NCBI GenBank assembly: GCA_031548025.1 | Contig: JAVBRM010000104.1 | Location: 1-64,000, forward strand | DNA: 64,000 bases | Source of the DNA: UBA5239 sp031548025 | GTDB taxonomy: Bacteria > Verrucomicrobiota > Lentisphaeria > Victivallales > Victivallaceae | Direction: 5' to 3' | Notes under the pieces: model-generated | What the model saw: only the letters and a program-made list of their open reading frames with translations | Database searches by the model: none | What the model was told of the DNA's origin: nothing | Shown: in pieces, positions 26,529 to 34,701 of the stretch | Layout: the number at the start of each line of letters is the position of its first letter | How positions within the stretch are numbered: position 1 is the first letter of the stretch | Program-made: the position numbers and the translations under genes

Positions 26529-26554
26529 AAAGTGTTATACCATAATAACACTTT
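26529..26554. promoter_or_regulatory. Perfect 10-bp palindrome, candidate operator
   Basis: AAAGTGTTAT (26529-26538), a six-base spacer and ATAACACTTT (26545-26554) form a perfect inverted repeat about 40 bases upstream of the operon -35 box. Its GTGTTAT half-site also occurs in the operon promoter, so it is a plausible second operator. It could equally serve the divergent 26718 gene. Confidence 0.6.
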
Positions 26555-26634
26555 GATTATTTTTATGTCTCAATCTATACTTTTTGCTTTAAAAAGTAAG
26601 AATAAAAATTTCTATTTTTTCCACGTTATAGCCC

Positions 26635-26662
26635 TTGTAAATTATAGAATATCTATTACAAT
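26635..26662 (+). promoter_or_regulatory. Putative promoter of the 26718 gene
   Basis: TTGTAA (26635-26640) and TACAAT (26657-26662) are spaced by 16 bases, 56 bases ahead of the start codon. The rest of the 26420-26717 interval is AT-rich and holds no gene that I can support. Confidence 0.45.
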
Positions 26663-26717
26663 AATCTAAGATTAACAAGGGGCATATAGTAACAGTTATC
26701 ACAAGAAGAGGAGTTTT

Positions 26718-27488
26718 ATGAAAATTATATTTGCAATGTTTTTAGTGGCGGCAATAGCCTTGCCGGCGATGAGCCAAACAAAAACAGGAAACAGATATAA
26801 AAACAGTGGGGGTGATCTGGATGACAGACTTCCGGATAAGCCGCAACCGGCGAATAGTGTAAAGCTTGATGATGATGGAAATAAAATAACTACTATTTAT
26901 ACTTCATGCAATGTTTGCGATAGGAAAGGGAAGAATTACCAGCCCAACCGTTCGGTGAAATATAAGATTTGCGATACTTGCAGCGGCAAAGGCTGGCTCC
27001 CCAAGACAACCACAGTGGCGGCCGCCCTGGTAAAAACCAACAATACCAATAATGCAGTCAATACTGTAGAAAGAAACACCCCGCCGCCCCAGGAAGCCAA
27101 TCAATCTAAAAAAGCACGCGTGCGCTCAGTCCGGGGTAAGACGCCATTGGAACAGAATGTCGATCAATCCATCAAATATTTCGCCATTGAAGAAAAGTCC
27201 ACCAACAAAGTGACGAAAATAACCGATGAATTCATTTCAATCGAAATCACAGACAGCGACAGCGGTGAAAAATCCGTAATCCATGTATATGACGCTCCCA
27301 AGGCGGGAATTGCGCTGGAAAAAGAATGGTATAATGATATAAAAAATGGTCTCCGCTGTGTCAAAGTTTATAATGTTGGCAAAACCCGCAACCCGGTCGG
27401 GGAAAGCGATGCGGATCAGATTGACAAGTATACCGCCGACAAAGACGAGGCCACGGCATATCACCAGGGACTCATGCCCAAGCAGTAA
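26718..27488 (+). CDS. Secreted protein with DnaJ-like CxxCxG motifs
   Basis: A 256-residue exported protein of unknown family. AAGAGGAG precedes the ATG and residues 1-19 form a signal peptide (cleavage after AMS). After a charged Gly/Asp-rich stretch come two cysteine pairs, CNVCDRKGK and CDTCSGKGW (residues ~64-95), which resemble the CxxCxGxG zinc knuckles of DnaJ. A low-complexity Asn/Thr/Val linker follows, then a Lys/Asp-rich domain (~130-256) rich in beta-strand patterns. The second motif is nearly canonical, the first only partly, so a single zinc site is likely. It lies between two sugar loci and is divergent to one of them, but nothing ties it to sugar metabolism. Confidence 0.65.
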   Translation: MKIIFAMFLVAAIALPAMSQTKTGNRYKNSGGDLDDRLPDKPQPANSVKLDDDGNKITTIYTSCNVCDRKGKNYQPNRSVKYKICDTCSGKGWLPKTTTVAAALVKTNNTNNAVNTVERNTPPPQEANQSKKARVRSVRGKTPLEQNVDQSIKYFAIEEKSTNKVTKITDEFISIEITDSDSGEKSVIHVYDAPKAGIALEKEWYNDIKNGLRCVKVYNVGKTRNPVGESDADQIDKYTADKDEATAYHQGLMPKQ

Positions 27489-27514
27489 CTCCTTCTTTAA
27501 GCAGCGCACCCACC

Positions 27515-27546
27515 AAGCCCGCACCGTTACGCCGGTCGGGCTTTAT
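27515..27546 (+). terminator. Hairpin terminator after the 26718 gene
   Basis: AAGCCCG (27515-27521) pairs with CGGGCTT (27537-27543), extended inside by ACCG/CGGT. It starts 27 bases after the stop codon. The T-tract is short, so it is a moderate terminator. Confidence 0.6.
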
Positions 27547-27620
27547 TCTGTGCTCTGCGCCTCTCTGTGTCATATCTTGCCCGCCGCCGTAAAAAATCTC
27601 GTTATTTTCGGGACGACATC

Positions 27621-27653
27621 TTGACAACGCGGAAAGGACTTGTATAATATACA
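27621..27653 (+). promoter_or_regulatory. Promoter of the 27693 regulator with a near-palindromic operator
   Basis: A perfect TTGACA (27621-27626) and perfect TATAAT (27643-27648) are spaced by 16 bases. The -10 box lies within TGTATAATATACA (27641-27653), a near-perfect palindrome like the sites bound by GntR-type winged helices, which suggests autoregulation. Confidence 0.75.
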
Positions 27654-27692
27654 TCAAAGCAAACAACCGCAAATAACAACCTGAGGATTGTG

Positions 27693-28742
27693 ATGCGAAC
27701 AGCATATTTCGGAGAATTGGAAAAGGAATTGAAAAAGCGGATTCTCTCCGGTGAATTCCCGGAAGGGAAGGCGATTCCCACCGAATCCGAACTCTCTGCC
27801 CATTATGGGTTGGGGCGCACCACGGTCCGAAAGGCGTTGCAAAGACTGGTCGATTCCGGGATGCTGAACAAAGTCCAGGGCCTCGGAACATTTGTAATCC
27901 AGCGCGAGGAGTGGCCGGAGGATGCGGTTCATAATTTCAAGATATTGCTGATTGTTCCCGGATTTCAGGGCAAGGCGGAAGACGAGGATTTATTTGATCG
28001 TTCTCTGATTGCCGGAGTGGCCGATTACAGCTACCTTCACCGTGCTTCGCTGGAAATTCACCGGCAGGAACCCTCTGCCAAAAAGCTCTTTGGCTGGTAT
28101 CGCAATCTCAAAATCAGCGGAATTATCTGGGAACGTCCCACCGGAACATATTTCCCCACGATTATCGAGCTGAACAAGCTTGGCGTGCCGCAAGTTACCA
28201 TCAACCGCGAGATCGAAGGCATTCCTTCTGTTTTCTTTGACTACAAACTGGTTCTCGAACGCGTAGTCGACGTGTTTCGTGCTACCGGACGTAAGAAACT
28301 TGTATTCTGCGACATGCGGTCTCGGTTCCAAGCTGATGTTTTTGCTGAACGGCAACATTTTTTCGCCGGGCTGATGCGCGGAAAATATCCGGATTGCGCG
28401 GAAAATATCGTCTACGGCCTGGATCGGGTCAAGCTTTCTGCCGCCACGGCGGACCGGATCATGGCCGAGCATCCCGATCTCGAGGCCCTGATCTGCAGTG
28501 TTCCGCTGACGCCGGTTCTTTTTCCTCGATTTCGCGAATTGAGGCCGGAACTCCCGCTGGTGTCCTTCGGTGAAAGCGATTTACTGAACCGCGACACCGA
28601 TCCCTCTGTGAATTTTATCTCCAATGCACGGGAAAAGGCAGGGCGCAAAGCCGCCGAACTGCTGGGAAAGCTTTTTTGCGGACAAACCGATCTCGGACGC
28701 CATTTGATCAGTGGTGAATTCATAGTCAGGAAAATCGGTTGA
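27693..28742 (+). CDS. GntR-LacI type transcriptional regulator (second locus)
   Basis: A 349-residue regulator with the same architecture as the 15928 gene but clearly different sequence. Residues ~5-72 are a GntR winged helix (FPEGKAIPTESELSAHYGL, then GRTTVRKALQRLVDSGM and a GLGTFV wing). Residues ~85-349 are a LacI-type effector domain with LLIVPGF, SGIIWERP, RKKLVFCDMR and LEALICSVPLT. TGAGGA precedes ATG 27693; a GTG one codon earlier is less likely. It lies 70 bases before the secreted-protein operon and probably controls that operon and itself in response to a sugar. Confidence 0.9.
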   Translation: MRTAYFGELEKELKKRILSGEFPEGKAIPTESELSAHYGLGRTTVRKALQRLVDSGMLNKVQGLGTFVIQREEWPEDAVHNFKILLIVPGFQGKAEDEDLFDRSLIAGVADYSYLHRASLEIHRQEPSAKKLFGWYRNLKISGIIWERPTGTYFPTIIELNKLGVPQVTINREIEGIPSVFFDYKLVLERVVDVFRATGRKKLVFCDMRSRFQADVFAERQHFFAGLMRGKYPDCAENIVYGLDRVKLSAATADRIMAEHPDLEALICSVPLTPVLFPRFRELRPELPLVSFGESDLLNRDTDPSVNFISNAREKAGRKAAELLGKLFCGQTDLGRHLISGEFIVRKIG

Positions 28743-28812
28743 TAAACGAAATATAATTACAATAATAGAACTGTTTCATGTTATTGCTTTAATAATAGGA
28801 GGAAATGCATAA

Positions 28813-30192
28813 ATGCGATCGATAAATTTAAGTTTTCTATGTTCGGTACTTTGTCTATCCTGGAATGCCGCCGCGTGGGATTATAACTTCAGCGTTGTCG
28901 GCGAAAGCGGGGATGCTCCCGCGGAGTTGACGGTTTTCCGGCGGGCAAAGGGTTATGCGATTTCGGTTCGGCACGGCGACTCCAAACGGAAAATCGTCGT
29001 CTATTTCGACTGCGACAATTCGCGGAAAACCGGCGATCCCCACGGAGCGCTCGGCGCGGAATACCGGTTGAACGACGATGGAAGTGTGGAAAAATACTCG
29101 ATAGGCAAATGGTTGGAAGCTGGCAGGGCGCTCGTGATTTCGGCCTTGCCGGAAGTTCACGGTTATTACGTCAGTGACGAGATTCTTGGAATTTCAGCAG
29201 AAAATCAGGTCGGAATTGCTTGCAGGTTTCATGATTCCAAGCGCTATCTGCCGGACGAGACCAACGGTCCGTTACTGGTTTCCGGCAAGCAAATTCTGGA
29301 AAACACGATATTGCGGCAGATTGATAATGCAAAGGTGGCTTTCGAAGATCCCGAAGGCGACATTGTCCAAGCCGGTTGCGACGATTTTATTTCCGGCAGT
29401 GCCGAGGTGAAAGACGGACAATTGATTCTGGTCTGCCGCGCGGCTGCCGAGTTCAAGAACAAGCTGCGAATCTGGATCGATTCTATTCCGGGAGCCGGAT
29501 ATGGCCCGATCGAAGCCGATTATCTGATCGACGGCCGGGAGCTTCTCCGTTATTCCGGAGGAGATACGAAAAAATGGTCATGGGAAAAGCTCGTTCGCCT
29601 GGAGCCTGAAACCGGCGGGAATGGAGCTGAAATCCGTTACAGCGTTCCTCTGGACAAGATACGCCCGCATAAATATGGTCGGCTTCGGGTCTGTTTTCAG
29701 GCAGCACCTTATGCGGAAACCGGCGATATGATGCCGGATCGCGGGAAGGTGGTGCCGGTATTGCGTCCAGGCAATCTCGCTTCGGCGCCCGATACCAAGG
29801 TCGAAGTTTCCAGTCTTTATCCGAAATACAAAGCCTATCCACTTACTGATGGCCAAACCAGCGGCAGGATTTATTACAGTTACGCCGCATGGGCCTCGGC
29901 GGATTTGCCGGGTCAGGAGCAATTTGCCGATTTCCTTTTTAAAAAGGAAGAACCGGTGAGACATATTGCCGTTTGGTGGGAAATCCCGCCCCGAGAAATC
30001 GAAATCCTCGCACGGCAAGGCGAGGAATGGAAGCTTTTGAGTAAAACTACCATTCCGGAAAAGGAAATGCAGACCAATATTTCCCTGCCGGAAAACAGCC
30101 GTGCCGAAGCCATCCGAGTTCGGATGCCTGCCGGACAAGGCAACAAATCCCGTCCGAATCTCCTGTGGATTCGCGAAGTAGAAATATATTAA
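28813..30192 (+). CDS. Secreted beta-rich protein, probable carbohydrate-binding
   Basis: A 459-residue exported protein beginning after AGGAGG, with a signal peptide ending near NAAA. I do not recognise the whole protein. The first ~320 residues contain two similar beta-rich blocks (KIVVYFDCDNSRKTGD near 57 and KLRIWIDSIPGAGYGPIEADY near 215) that look like CBM9/DOMON-type sandwiches. The last ~130 residues (PLTDGQTSGRIYYSYAAW, then FADFLFKKEEPVRHIAVWW and AEAIRVRMPA near the end) resemble an F5/8 type C (discoidin) galactose-binding-like fold. No catalytic motif is visible. It precedes the 30206 gene by 13 bases and is probably its partner in binding or degrading a glycan. Confidence 0.62.
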   Translation: MRSINLSFLCSVLCLSWNAAAWDYNFSVVGESGDAPAELTVFRRAKGYAISVRHGDSKRKIVVYFDCDNSRKTGDPHGALGAEYRLNDDGSVEKYSIGKWLEAGRALVISALPEVHGYYVSDEILGISAENQVGIACRFHDSKRYLPDETNGPLLVSGKQILENTILRQIDNAKVAFEDPEGDIVQAGCDDFISGSAEVKDGQLILVCRAAAEFKNKLRIWIDSIPGAGYGPIEADYLIDGRELLRYSGGDTKKWSWEKLVRLEPETGGNGAEIRYSVPLDKIRPHKYGRLRVCFQAAPYAETGDMMPDRGKVVPVLRPGNLASAPDTKVEVSSLYPKYKAYPLTDGQTSGRIYYSYAAWASADLPGQEQFADFLFKKEEPVRHIAVWWEIPPREIEILARQGEEWKLLSKTTIPEKEMQTNISLPENSRAEAIRVRMPAGQGNKSRPNLLWIREVEIY

Positions 30193-30205
30193 AAGAGAGG
30201 TATTT

Positions 30206-32131
30206 ATGAAATATATTCATATCGTTTTCTGGATGTTGCTGGCTTCCGGCGCTCTCGCCGCTCCGATCCCGTTTTTTGCGATCTATGACTATACCGGTGA
30301 ACGCCTTATCTCCATCCAGCCGGGGGGCGCGGCCGACCAAATCGGGCTTGCCATTGAGAAGACGGAGCGGGATGGGGCCGATTTCTATGCAGTGAAACTT
30401 TGCAATCTCGGAAAGAAAGACCGGGCGTTGCGCCTGACCGCCTACATCCCTTTTTCCCGGGAAAATGCGTATTTTCTCGGTACTCCCTATGTTAGAGAAA
30501 AGGCGGTCCCCGGTAAAGTACACTCTTTCCTTTTTGGCGGCAATCCCACCAGTGACAAAGCCGTCGGCTTTTCGCGCTATCCGTTTGCCGGAATCACGGA
30601 CGGAACCAACTCCGTGGCGTTCGCGCTGGATCTCTCCAAGCCTGCGTTGTCCCGTATTGAATACGATACGAATCGGGAATGTTTTGCCATTCAGTTCGAA
30701 CTCGGCATCATCCCCGAACGCCCCGAAGCCGAGGTACGGTTCTGCGTCTATGAATTCCAGAGTAATTGGGGCTTTCGGGCTATTCTGGACAAATATTACA
30801 GGCTTTTTCCGGCGGATTTCGAGGTTCGCTCCCGGGATCAGGGGCTCTGTCTGGCATTTGCCGAACCCAGCAAGATCAATAATGTCGAAGATTTTGGAAT
30901 TCGTTACCGGGAGGCTACTTATGAGGGAAGATGGAATTACGATACAAATGTGTTGGACTTGAAAGCCATGCCACGCATTCAGAAAGAGGTGGAGTATGGA
31001 AACAGCAAAAATATCATAAGTTTTCGCTATCATGAACCGGGAACGTTCTGGGTTCCGCTGAAAGACGGTTTCCCGCGAACCTATGAAAGCGCGCTGGCAT
31101 ACACAGAATATCTTGCAAAGGAAGGACATCCGAAAGCAAAGGCGCTTTTTGAGTCAGGAATGACGAATGTGGACGGAAAATATCAAGTGGCGTTTTCCAA
31201 GCAAAACTGGAACAATGGATGCGTCTGGGCGATCAGTACCCTGCCGGGTGAGAAGCTTTTCAATGAATGGTTCTCTGCCGATAAGCTGGAATCGTATCGG
31301 CGGGAGGATGGACGCATTCTCGCCGGGGAGTTTTACGATTCCATGGGCGGGTATATGCGTGACCCCTTGGATTTTCGCCGTTCCAATATGGTTACTGCGG
31401 CCTATCCGCTGGTCTATGACCGGCTCTCCGGACGGCTTGCCGCCAGTTTTCAGCTTTGCCATGCGGAATACGCCTCTCGCTCCTCCGCCGCGATTCATGA
31501 CGCGGGAAAAATGACGGCGGCGAACAACGTCAGGAACTTCATGTTCTCCCGCTGTTTCGACATATTCGTTGGTGAAATGGACTGGAAGCATAGTTCCTGG
31601 AAGCCCGCCTCGCCGGAGGAACTGTTCTTCATCCGGGCCATGACCAAGGGCAAACCATATACCATTCTGCAGAATACCAGTTTTAAAAAATTCAATATGG
31701 AAGATATCGACCGCTATATGCGCCGTGCCGTCGCCAATGGTATTTTTCCGGGCTTTTTCAGCGACCGAAGCAACGGGAAAAACTATTTCCGTACACCCGA
31801 ACTCTATGAAATGGCTCGTCATCTTTTCAAGAAGTACATTCCCATGTGCAAGAAACTTTCGGAAGCCGGCTGGGAACCCGTGACCAACGCACATACGGAT
31901 CGGCCGGAAATTCTGGTAGAGCGTTTCGGAAAATTGTTCTTCACCATTTACAACGACAGCGAAAAAACGCAAACTTTCACGCTGCGCTTCGACGACGAAA
32001 AGATTGACCGCCTGATTTCGTGGATTACTCCGGAAAAGACCATTGCCGGGAAGGGCGGCGTATTCCAACTGCAATTGGATGCAGAAGAACTTCAGATATT
32101 CGAACTCTCGGAAAAAGGAGAATATAAATGA
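30206..32131 (+). CDS. Secreted protein, possible unassigned glycoside hydrolase
   Basis: A 641-residue exported protein with a signal peptide (cleavage near GALA). The layout is that of a retaining or inverting glycosidase: an N-terminal beta-sandwich (residues ~20-210), a central alpha/beta region (~215-560) and a short C-terminal beta domain (~575-641, FFTIYNDSEKTQTFTLRF). The middle carries possible barrel strands with acidic ends: SFRYHEPGTFW, AGEFYDSMGGYM, FVGEMDWKH. I cannot place it in a known GH family and no pair of catalytic residues can be proved from sequence. It lies between a probable carbohydrate-binding protein and a pseudopilin whose start overlaps its stop (ATGA). Confidence 0.55.
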   Translation: MKYIHIVFWMLLASGALAAPIPFFAIYDYTGERLISIQPGGAADQIGLAIEKTERDGADFYAVKLCNLGKKDRALRLTAYIPFSRENAYFLGTPYVREKAVPGKVHSFLFGGNPTSDKAVGFSRYPFAGITDGTNSVAFALDLSKPALSRIEYDTNRECFAIQFELGIIPERPEAEVRFCVYEFQSNWGFRAILDKYYRLFPADFEVRSRDQGLCLAFAEPSKINNVEDFGIRYREATYEGRWNYDTNVLDLKAMPRIQKEVEYGNSKNIISFRYHEPGTFWVPLKDGFPRTYESALAYTEYLAKEGHPKAKALFESGMTNVDGKYQVAFSKQNWNNGCVWAISTLPGEKLFNEWFSADKLESYRREDGRILAGEFYDSMGGYMRDPLDFRRSNMVTAAYPLVYDRLSGRLAASFQLCHAEYASRSSAAIHDAGKMTAANNVRNFMFSRCFDIFVGEMDWKHSSWKPASPEELFFIRAMTKGKPYTILQNTSFKKFNMEDIDRYMRRAVANGIFPGFFSDRSNGKNYFRTPELYEMARHLFKKYIPMCKKLSEAGWEPVTNAHTDRPEILVERFGKLFFTIYNDSEKTQTFTLRFDDEKIDRLISWITPEKTIAGKGGVFQLQLDAEELQIFELSEKGEYK

Positions 32132-32910
32132 AATTTTTTACCCTCATTGAACTCCTCGTAGTGATCGCGATCATAGCGATCCTGGCGGCATTACTGTTGC
32201 CGGCACTGAACAAGGCGCGGGATACTGCCAGAGGTATAGCCTGTGCAAATAACGTGGCGACCATTATCAAGGGAATCAACCTTTACACCGATGACAACAA
32301 TTCCTATTATCCGAGTTGGCCGGCAATTGTTGACGAGCAGGGAACCTCCTGGGATGCGAAAATTATGGGATATCTGGGTTTCAGCGAACCTTTTGACTCT
32401 TATAAGTTGAATACCAGGACGCTTTTCCGCTGCCCCGCATCTGTGTTCGAGACAGTGTCTTATAGTTCCCCACCACCCCAGAGGTCGAGAAGTTATATCG
32501 CGAATTTCTATCTCGGAATTTGGGACCCGACCAATATCGATTCCGGCTACAATCCCTCGTCGACGCTGTTCCTGCAAAAACCTGAACGCGTGAAGTACCC
32601 TTCTACGATCGCGGCGACCTTTGAAAGCGGTATCCACAAGCTGACCGGTTCGTTTACCTCCTTCATGTACACCACTTCGCCCTGGAAACTGGATTCCAAT
32701 TTTGCGTTTGAGGATGCGAAGCCGCAAAACCGGAAGTATTATTTCTGGCACGGCGGCGGCAATCCGAGAAGCAACGGCCAGAAGATGAATATATCATTCC
32801 TCGATGGGCATGTAAAATCCGTTTTGGGCCATGAGTTATACAGCATGCCGGGCCGGGTCGAGAGCGGGAGCGCCTGCTTCTATACCCAGTACCATTGGCG
32901 GTTCCAATAA
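32128..32910 (+). CDS. Type II secretion pseudopilin-like protein (locus 2)
   Basis: A 260-residue prepilin-like protein coupled by an ATGA overlap to the 30206 gene, with AAGGAG at 32115-32120. It begins MKFFTLIELLVVIAIIAILA, the class III signal and helix, followed by NKARDTARGIACANNVATI. The C-terminal part ends with MNISFLDGHVKSVLG, the DGH-V-K motif of PVC pseudopilins, with a histidine further upstream. The residue before the cleavable Phe is itself Phe rather than Gly. The same gene type closes the other two sugar loci. Confidence 0.9.
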   Translation: MKFFTLIELLVVIAIIAILAALLLPALNKARDTARGIACANNVATIIKGINLYTDDNNSYYPSWPAIVDEQGTSWDAKIMGYLGFSEPFDSYKLNTRTLFRCPASVFETVSYSSPPPQRSRSYIANFYLGIWDPTNIDSGYNPSSTLFLQKPERVKYPSTIAATFESGIHKLTGSFTSFMYTTSPWKLDSNFAFEDAKPQNRKYYFWHGGGNPRSNGQKMNISFLDGHVKSVLGHELYSMPGRVESGSACFYTQYHWRFQ

Positions 32911-33044
32911 TCCGATCCGATTTTTCAGACGGGATTTTATCAGAAATAATATCCGAGATTTTTTTATTCATTCTTGATTTTAATGATAAAATAGATTAAA
33001 TTGTTAATAATCGTATAATGACAAAAAGAATATGGATATTAGAG

Positions 33045-33533
33045 ATGAAGAAAAGTTATGCATGTTTGGTGATGGCGCTGTTTCTCGGTTTTGGCGGATC
33101 GTATGCGGTGATGGCCGAAGAAGCGGCAGCAGCTCCGCAAGCAATTCAGAAAACCGAAGCCGCTCCGCAAACAGTGCAGCAAGCCGAACCGGCCCCGCAA
33201 GTTGAACAGAAGACGGAAGAAGGCGGCGGTATCGGCGAAAACCTGTTCCATATGGGGCGTGGCGTGGTCAATATCGGAACCTGCTGGCTGGAAATATTCC
33301 GCTGTATGCTTTACCGCAACGCCGAAGCGCCGTTCTGGGGATTTGTCTCGGGGGCAGTGGAAGGTTCCGGTTTTACTGTGATCCGGGCTTTTACCGGAGT
33401 GACGGATATTTTGTTTTTCGGATTTGAGCCCGGTAATATTTTTGAACCGCGCTTTGCTGAGTTTGTCTGGCAATCCCCTTGGATGCCGGTCAAAAAACTC
33501 CAGCTCAAAGGGCCGATCCTGAAACAAGATTGA
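33045..33533 (+). CDS. Exported small protein, possibly exosortase-system associated (TIGR04073-like)
   Basis: A 162-residue protein with a signal peptide (MKKSYACLVMALFLGFGG start, cleavage near MAEE). A frame-compatible ATG nine codons earlier would spoil the signal, so 33045 is preferred. Residues ~25-60 are an imperfect Ala-Pro-Gln repeat (APQAIQKTEA, APQTVQQAEP, APQVEQKTEE). The folded part (~62-162) has NLFHMGRGVVNIGTCWLEI and GFVSGAVEGSGFTVIRAFTG, a Gly-rich hydrophobic pattern like proteins found with exosortase systems (TIGR04073); this similarity is from memory and tentative. A strong terminator follows directly. Confidence 0.6.
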   Translation: MKKSYACLVMALFLGFGGSYAVMAEEAAAAPQAIQKTEAAPQTVQQAEPAPQVEQKTEEGGGIGENLFHMGRGVVNIGTCWLEIFRCMLYRNAEAPFWGFVSGAVEGSGFTVIRAFTGVTDILFFGFEPGNIFEPRFAEFVWQSPWMPVKKLQLKGPILKQD

Positions 33534-33542
33534 ACATTATTC

Positions 33543-33583
33543 AAAGAATCAGGAACTCGATAAAAACCTGATTCTTTTTTTTA
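33543..33583 (+). terminator. Strong rho-independent terminator
   Basis: AAAGAATCAGG (33543-33553) pairs perfectly with CCTGATTCTTT (33567-33577) across a 13-base loop, and a run of T follows to 33582. It ends the 33045 transcript and separates it from prfB. Confidence 0.9.
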
Positions 33584-33603
33584 TTTAGTAAGCGGAGTAT
33601 GAT

Positions 33604-34701
33604 ATGACTTTAGATGAATTGAAAGAAGCGAGCGAACAGGCGGAAGCCCGGATTGAACATTTACGGAAGTTCCTGAAAATTGATGAAAAAATCGCGGAAC
33701 GGGGTAGGCTCGAAGCCTTGATGACGGCGCCGGATTTCTGGGACAGCCGGGAGAAATCCCAGGCGACAGTCGAGGGCTTGAGTGCCTGCAAAAATATTAT
33801 TGAACCCTTCAGAGACACCGAAAACGAAGTCAAGGATTTCATCGTATTGACCGAGTTGGCGGAGGAAGATGAATCGCTGCTGACCGAAGCGGACGGCGCC
33901 TGGAAACAGTTGTCGAAGAACCTGGACGGCATCGAGTTGGTAAGTTTTCTTTCCGGTAAATTCGATGCAGGCAATCTCTATTTTTCGATCCATGCCGGGG
34001 CCGGTGGCACCGAGTCCTGCGATTGGGCGAATATCTTGTTGCGGATGTATCGCCGCTGGTTCGAGCGCCGCGGCTGGAAAGATGAAATCATGGATATTCA
34101 GCTTGGCGACGAAGCAGGGATCAAGAGTGTGACTCTGAAAGTAAGCGGTCAGTTCGCTTACGGCTATGGCAAGGGTGAAAAAGGTGTGCACCGGCTGGTC
34201 CGGATTTCGCCTTTTGACAGCAATGCGCGCCGCCATACCTCATTCTGCTCGGTGGATGTGTTTCCGGAAATCAGCGAAGATATCGATATCGAAGTGGAAG
34301 AAAAAGACCTCCGCATCGATACCTACCGCGCCAGCGGAGCGGGCGGCCAGCACGTTAATACGACCGACAGCGCCATCCGCATTACCCATATTCCGACCGG
34401 GACTGTAGTCTCGTGTCAAAATGAGCGTTCCCAGCACAAAAACCGCCATACCGCCATGCAGATGCTGAAAGCGCGTCTGTATGAAATGGAAGAAGAAAAG
34501 CGCCGCAAAGAAGCCGATGCCATTTCCGGAACCAAAACCGAAATGGGCTGGGGCAACCAGATCCGTTCGTATGTCCTGCAGCCTTATCAGATGGTCAAGG
34601 ATCTCCGTACCGACGTCGAGACCAGCAATACCGCCGCGGTGTTGGATGGCGATATCGATATGTTTGTGGAAGCATGGCTCAAGAAGGTAAGTACCGAGTG
34701 A
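33604..34701 (+). CDS. prfB: Peptide chain release factor 2 (no frameshift)
   Basis: RF2, 365 residues, terminates at UGA and UAA. GGAG lies six bases before ATG 33604. It has DFWDSREKSQ near residue 42, AGAGGTESCDWANILLRMYRRW, the SPF tripeptide in ISPFDSNARRHTSF (about 202-204), which identifies RF2 rather than RF1, and the catalytic GGQ in SGAGGQHVN (about 246-248). It ends TNTAAVLDGD-like (SNTAAVLDGDIDMFV). The region equivalent to codons 25-27 of the E. coli gene reads through without an in-frame TGA, so the programmed +1 frameshift is absent. The stop overlaps the rnhC start. Confidence 0.95.
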   Translation: MTLDELKEASEQAEARIEHLRKFLKIDEKIAERGRLEALMTAPDFWDSREKSQATVEGLSACKNIIEPFRDTENEVKDFIVLTELAEEDESLLTEADGAWKQLSKNLDGIELVSFLSGKFDAGNLYFSIHAGAGGTESCDWANILLRMYRRWFERRGWKDEIMDIQLGDEAGIKSVTLKVSGQFAYGYGKGEKGVHRLVRISPFDSNARRHTSFCSVDVFPEISEDIDIEVEEKDLRIDTYRASGAGGQHVNTTDSAIRITHIPTGTVVSCQNERSQHKNRHTAMQMLKARLYEMEEEKRRKEADAISGTKTEMGWGNQIRSYVLQPYQMVKDLRTDVETSNTAAVLDGDIDMFVEAWLKKVSTE

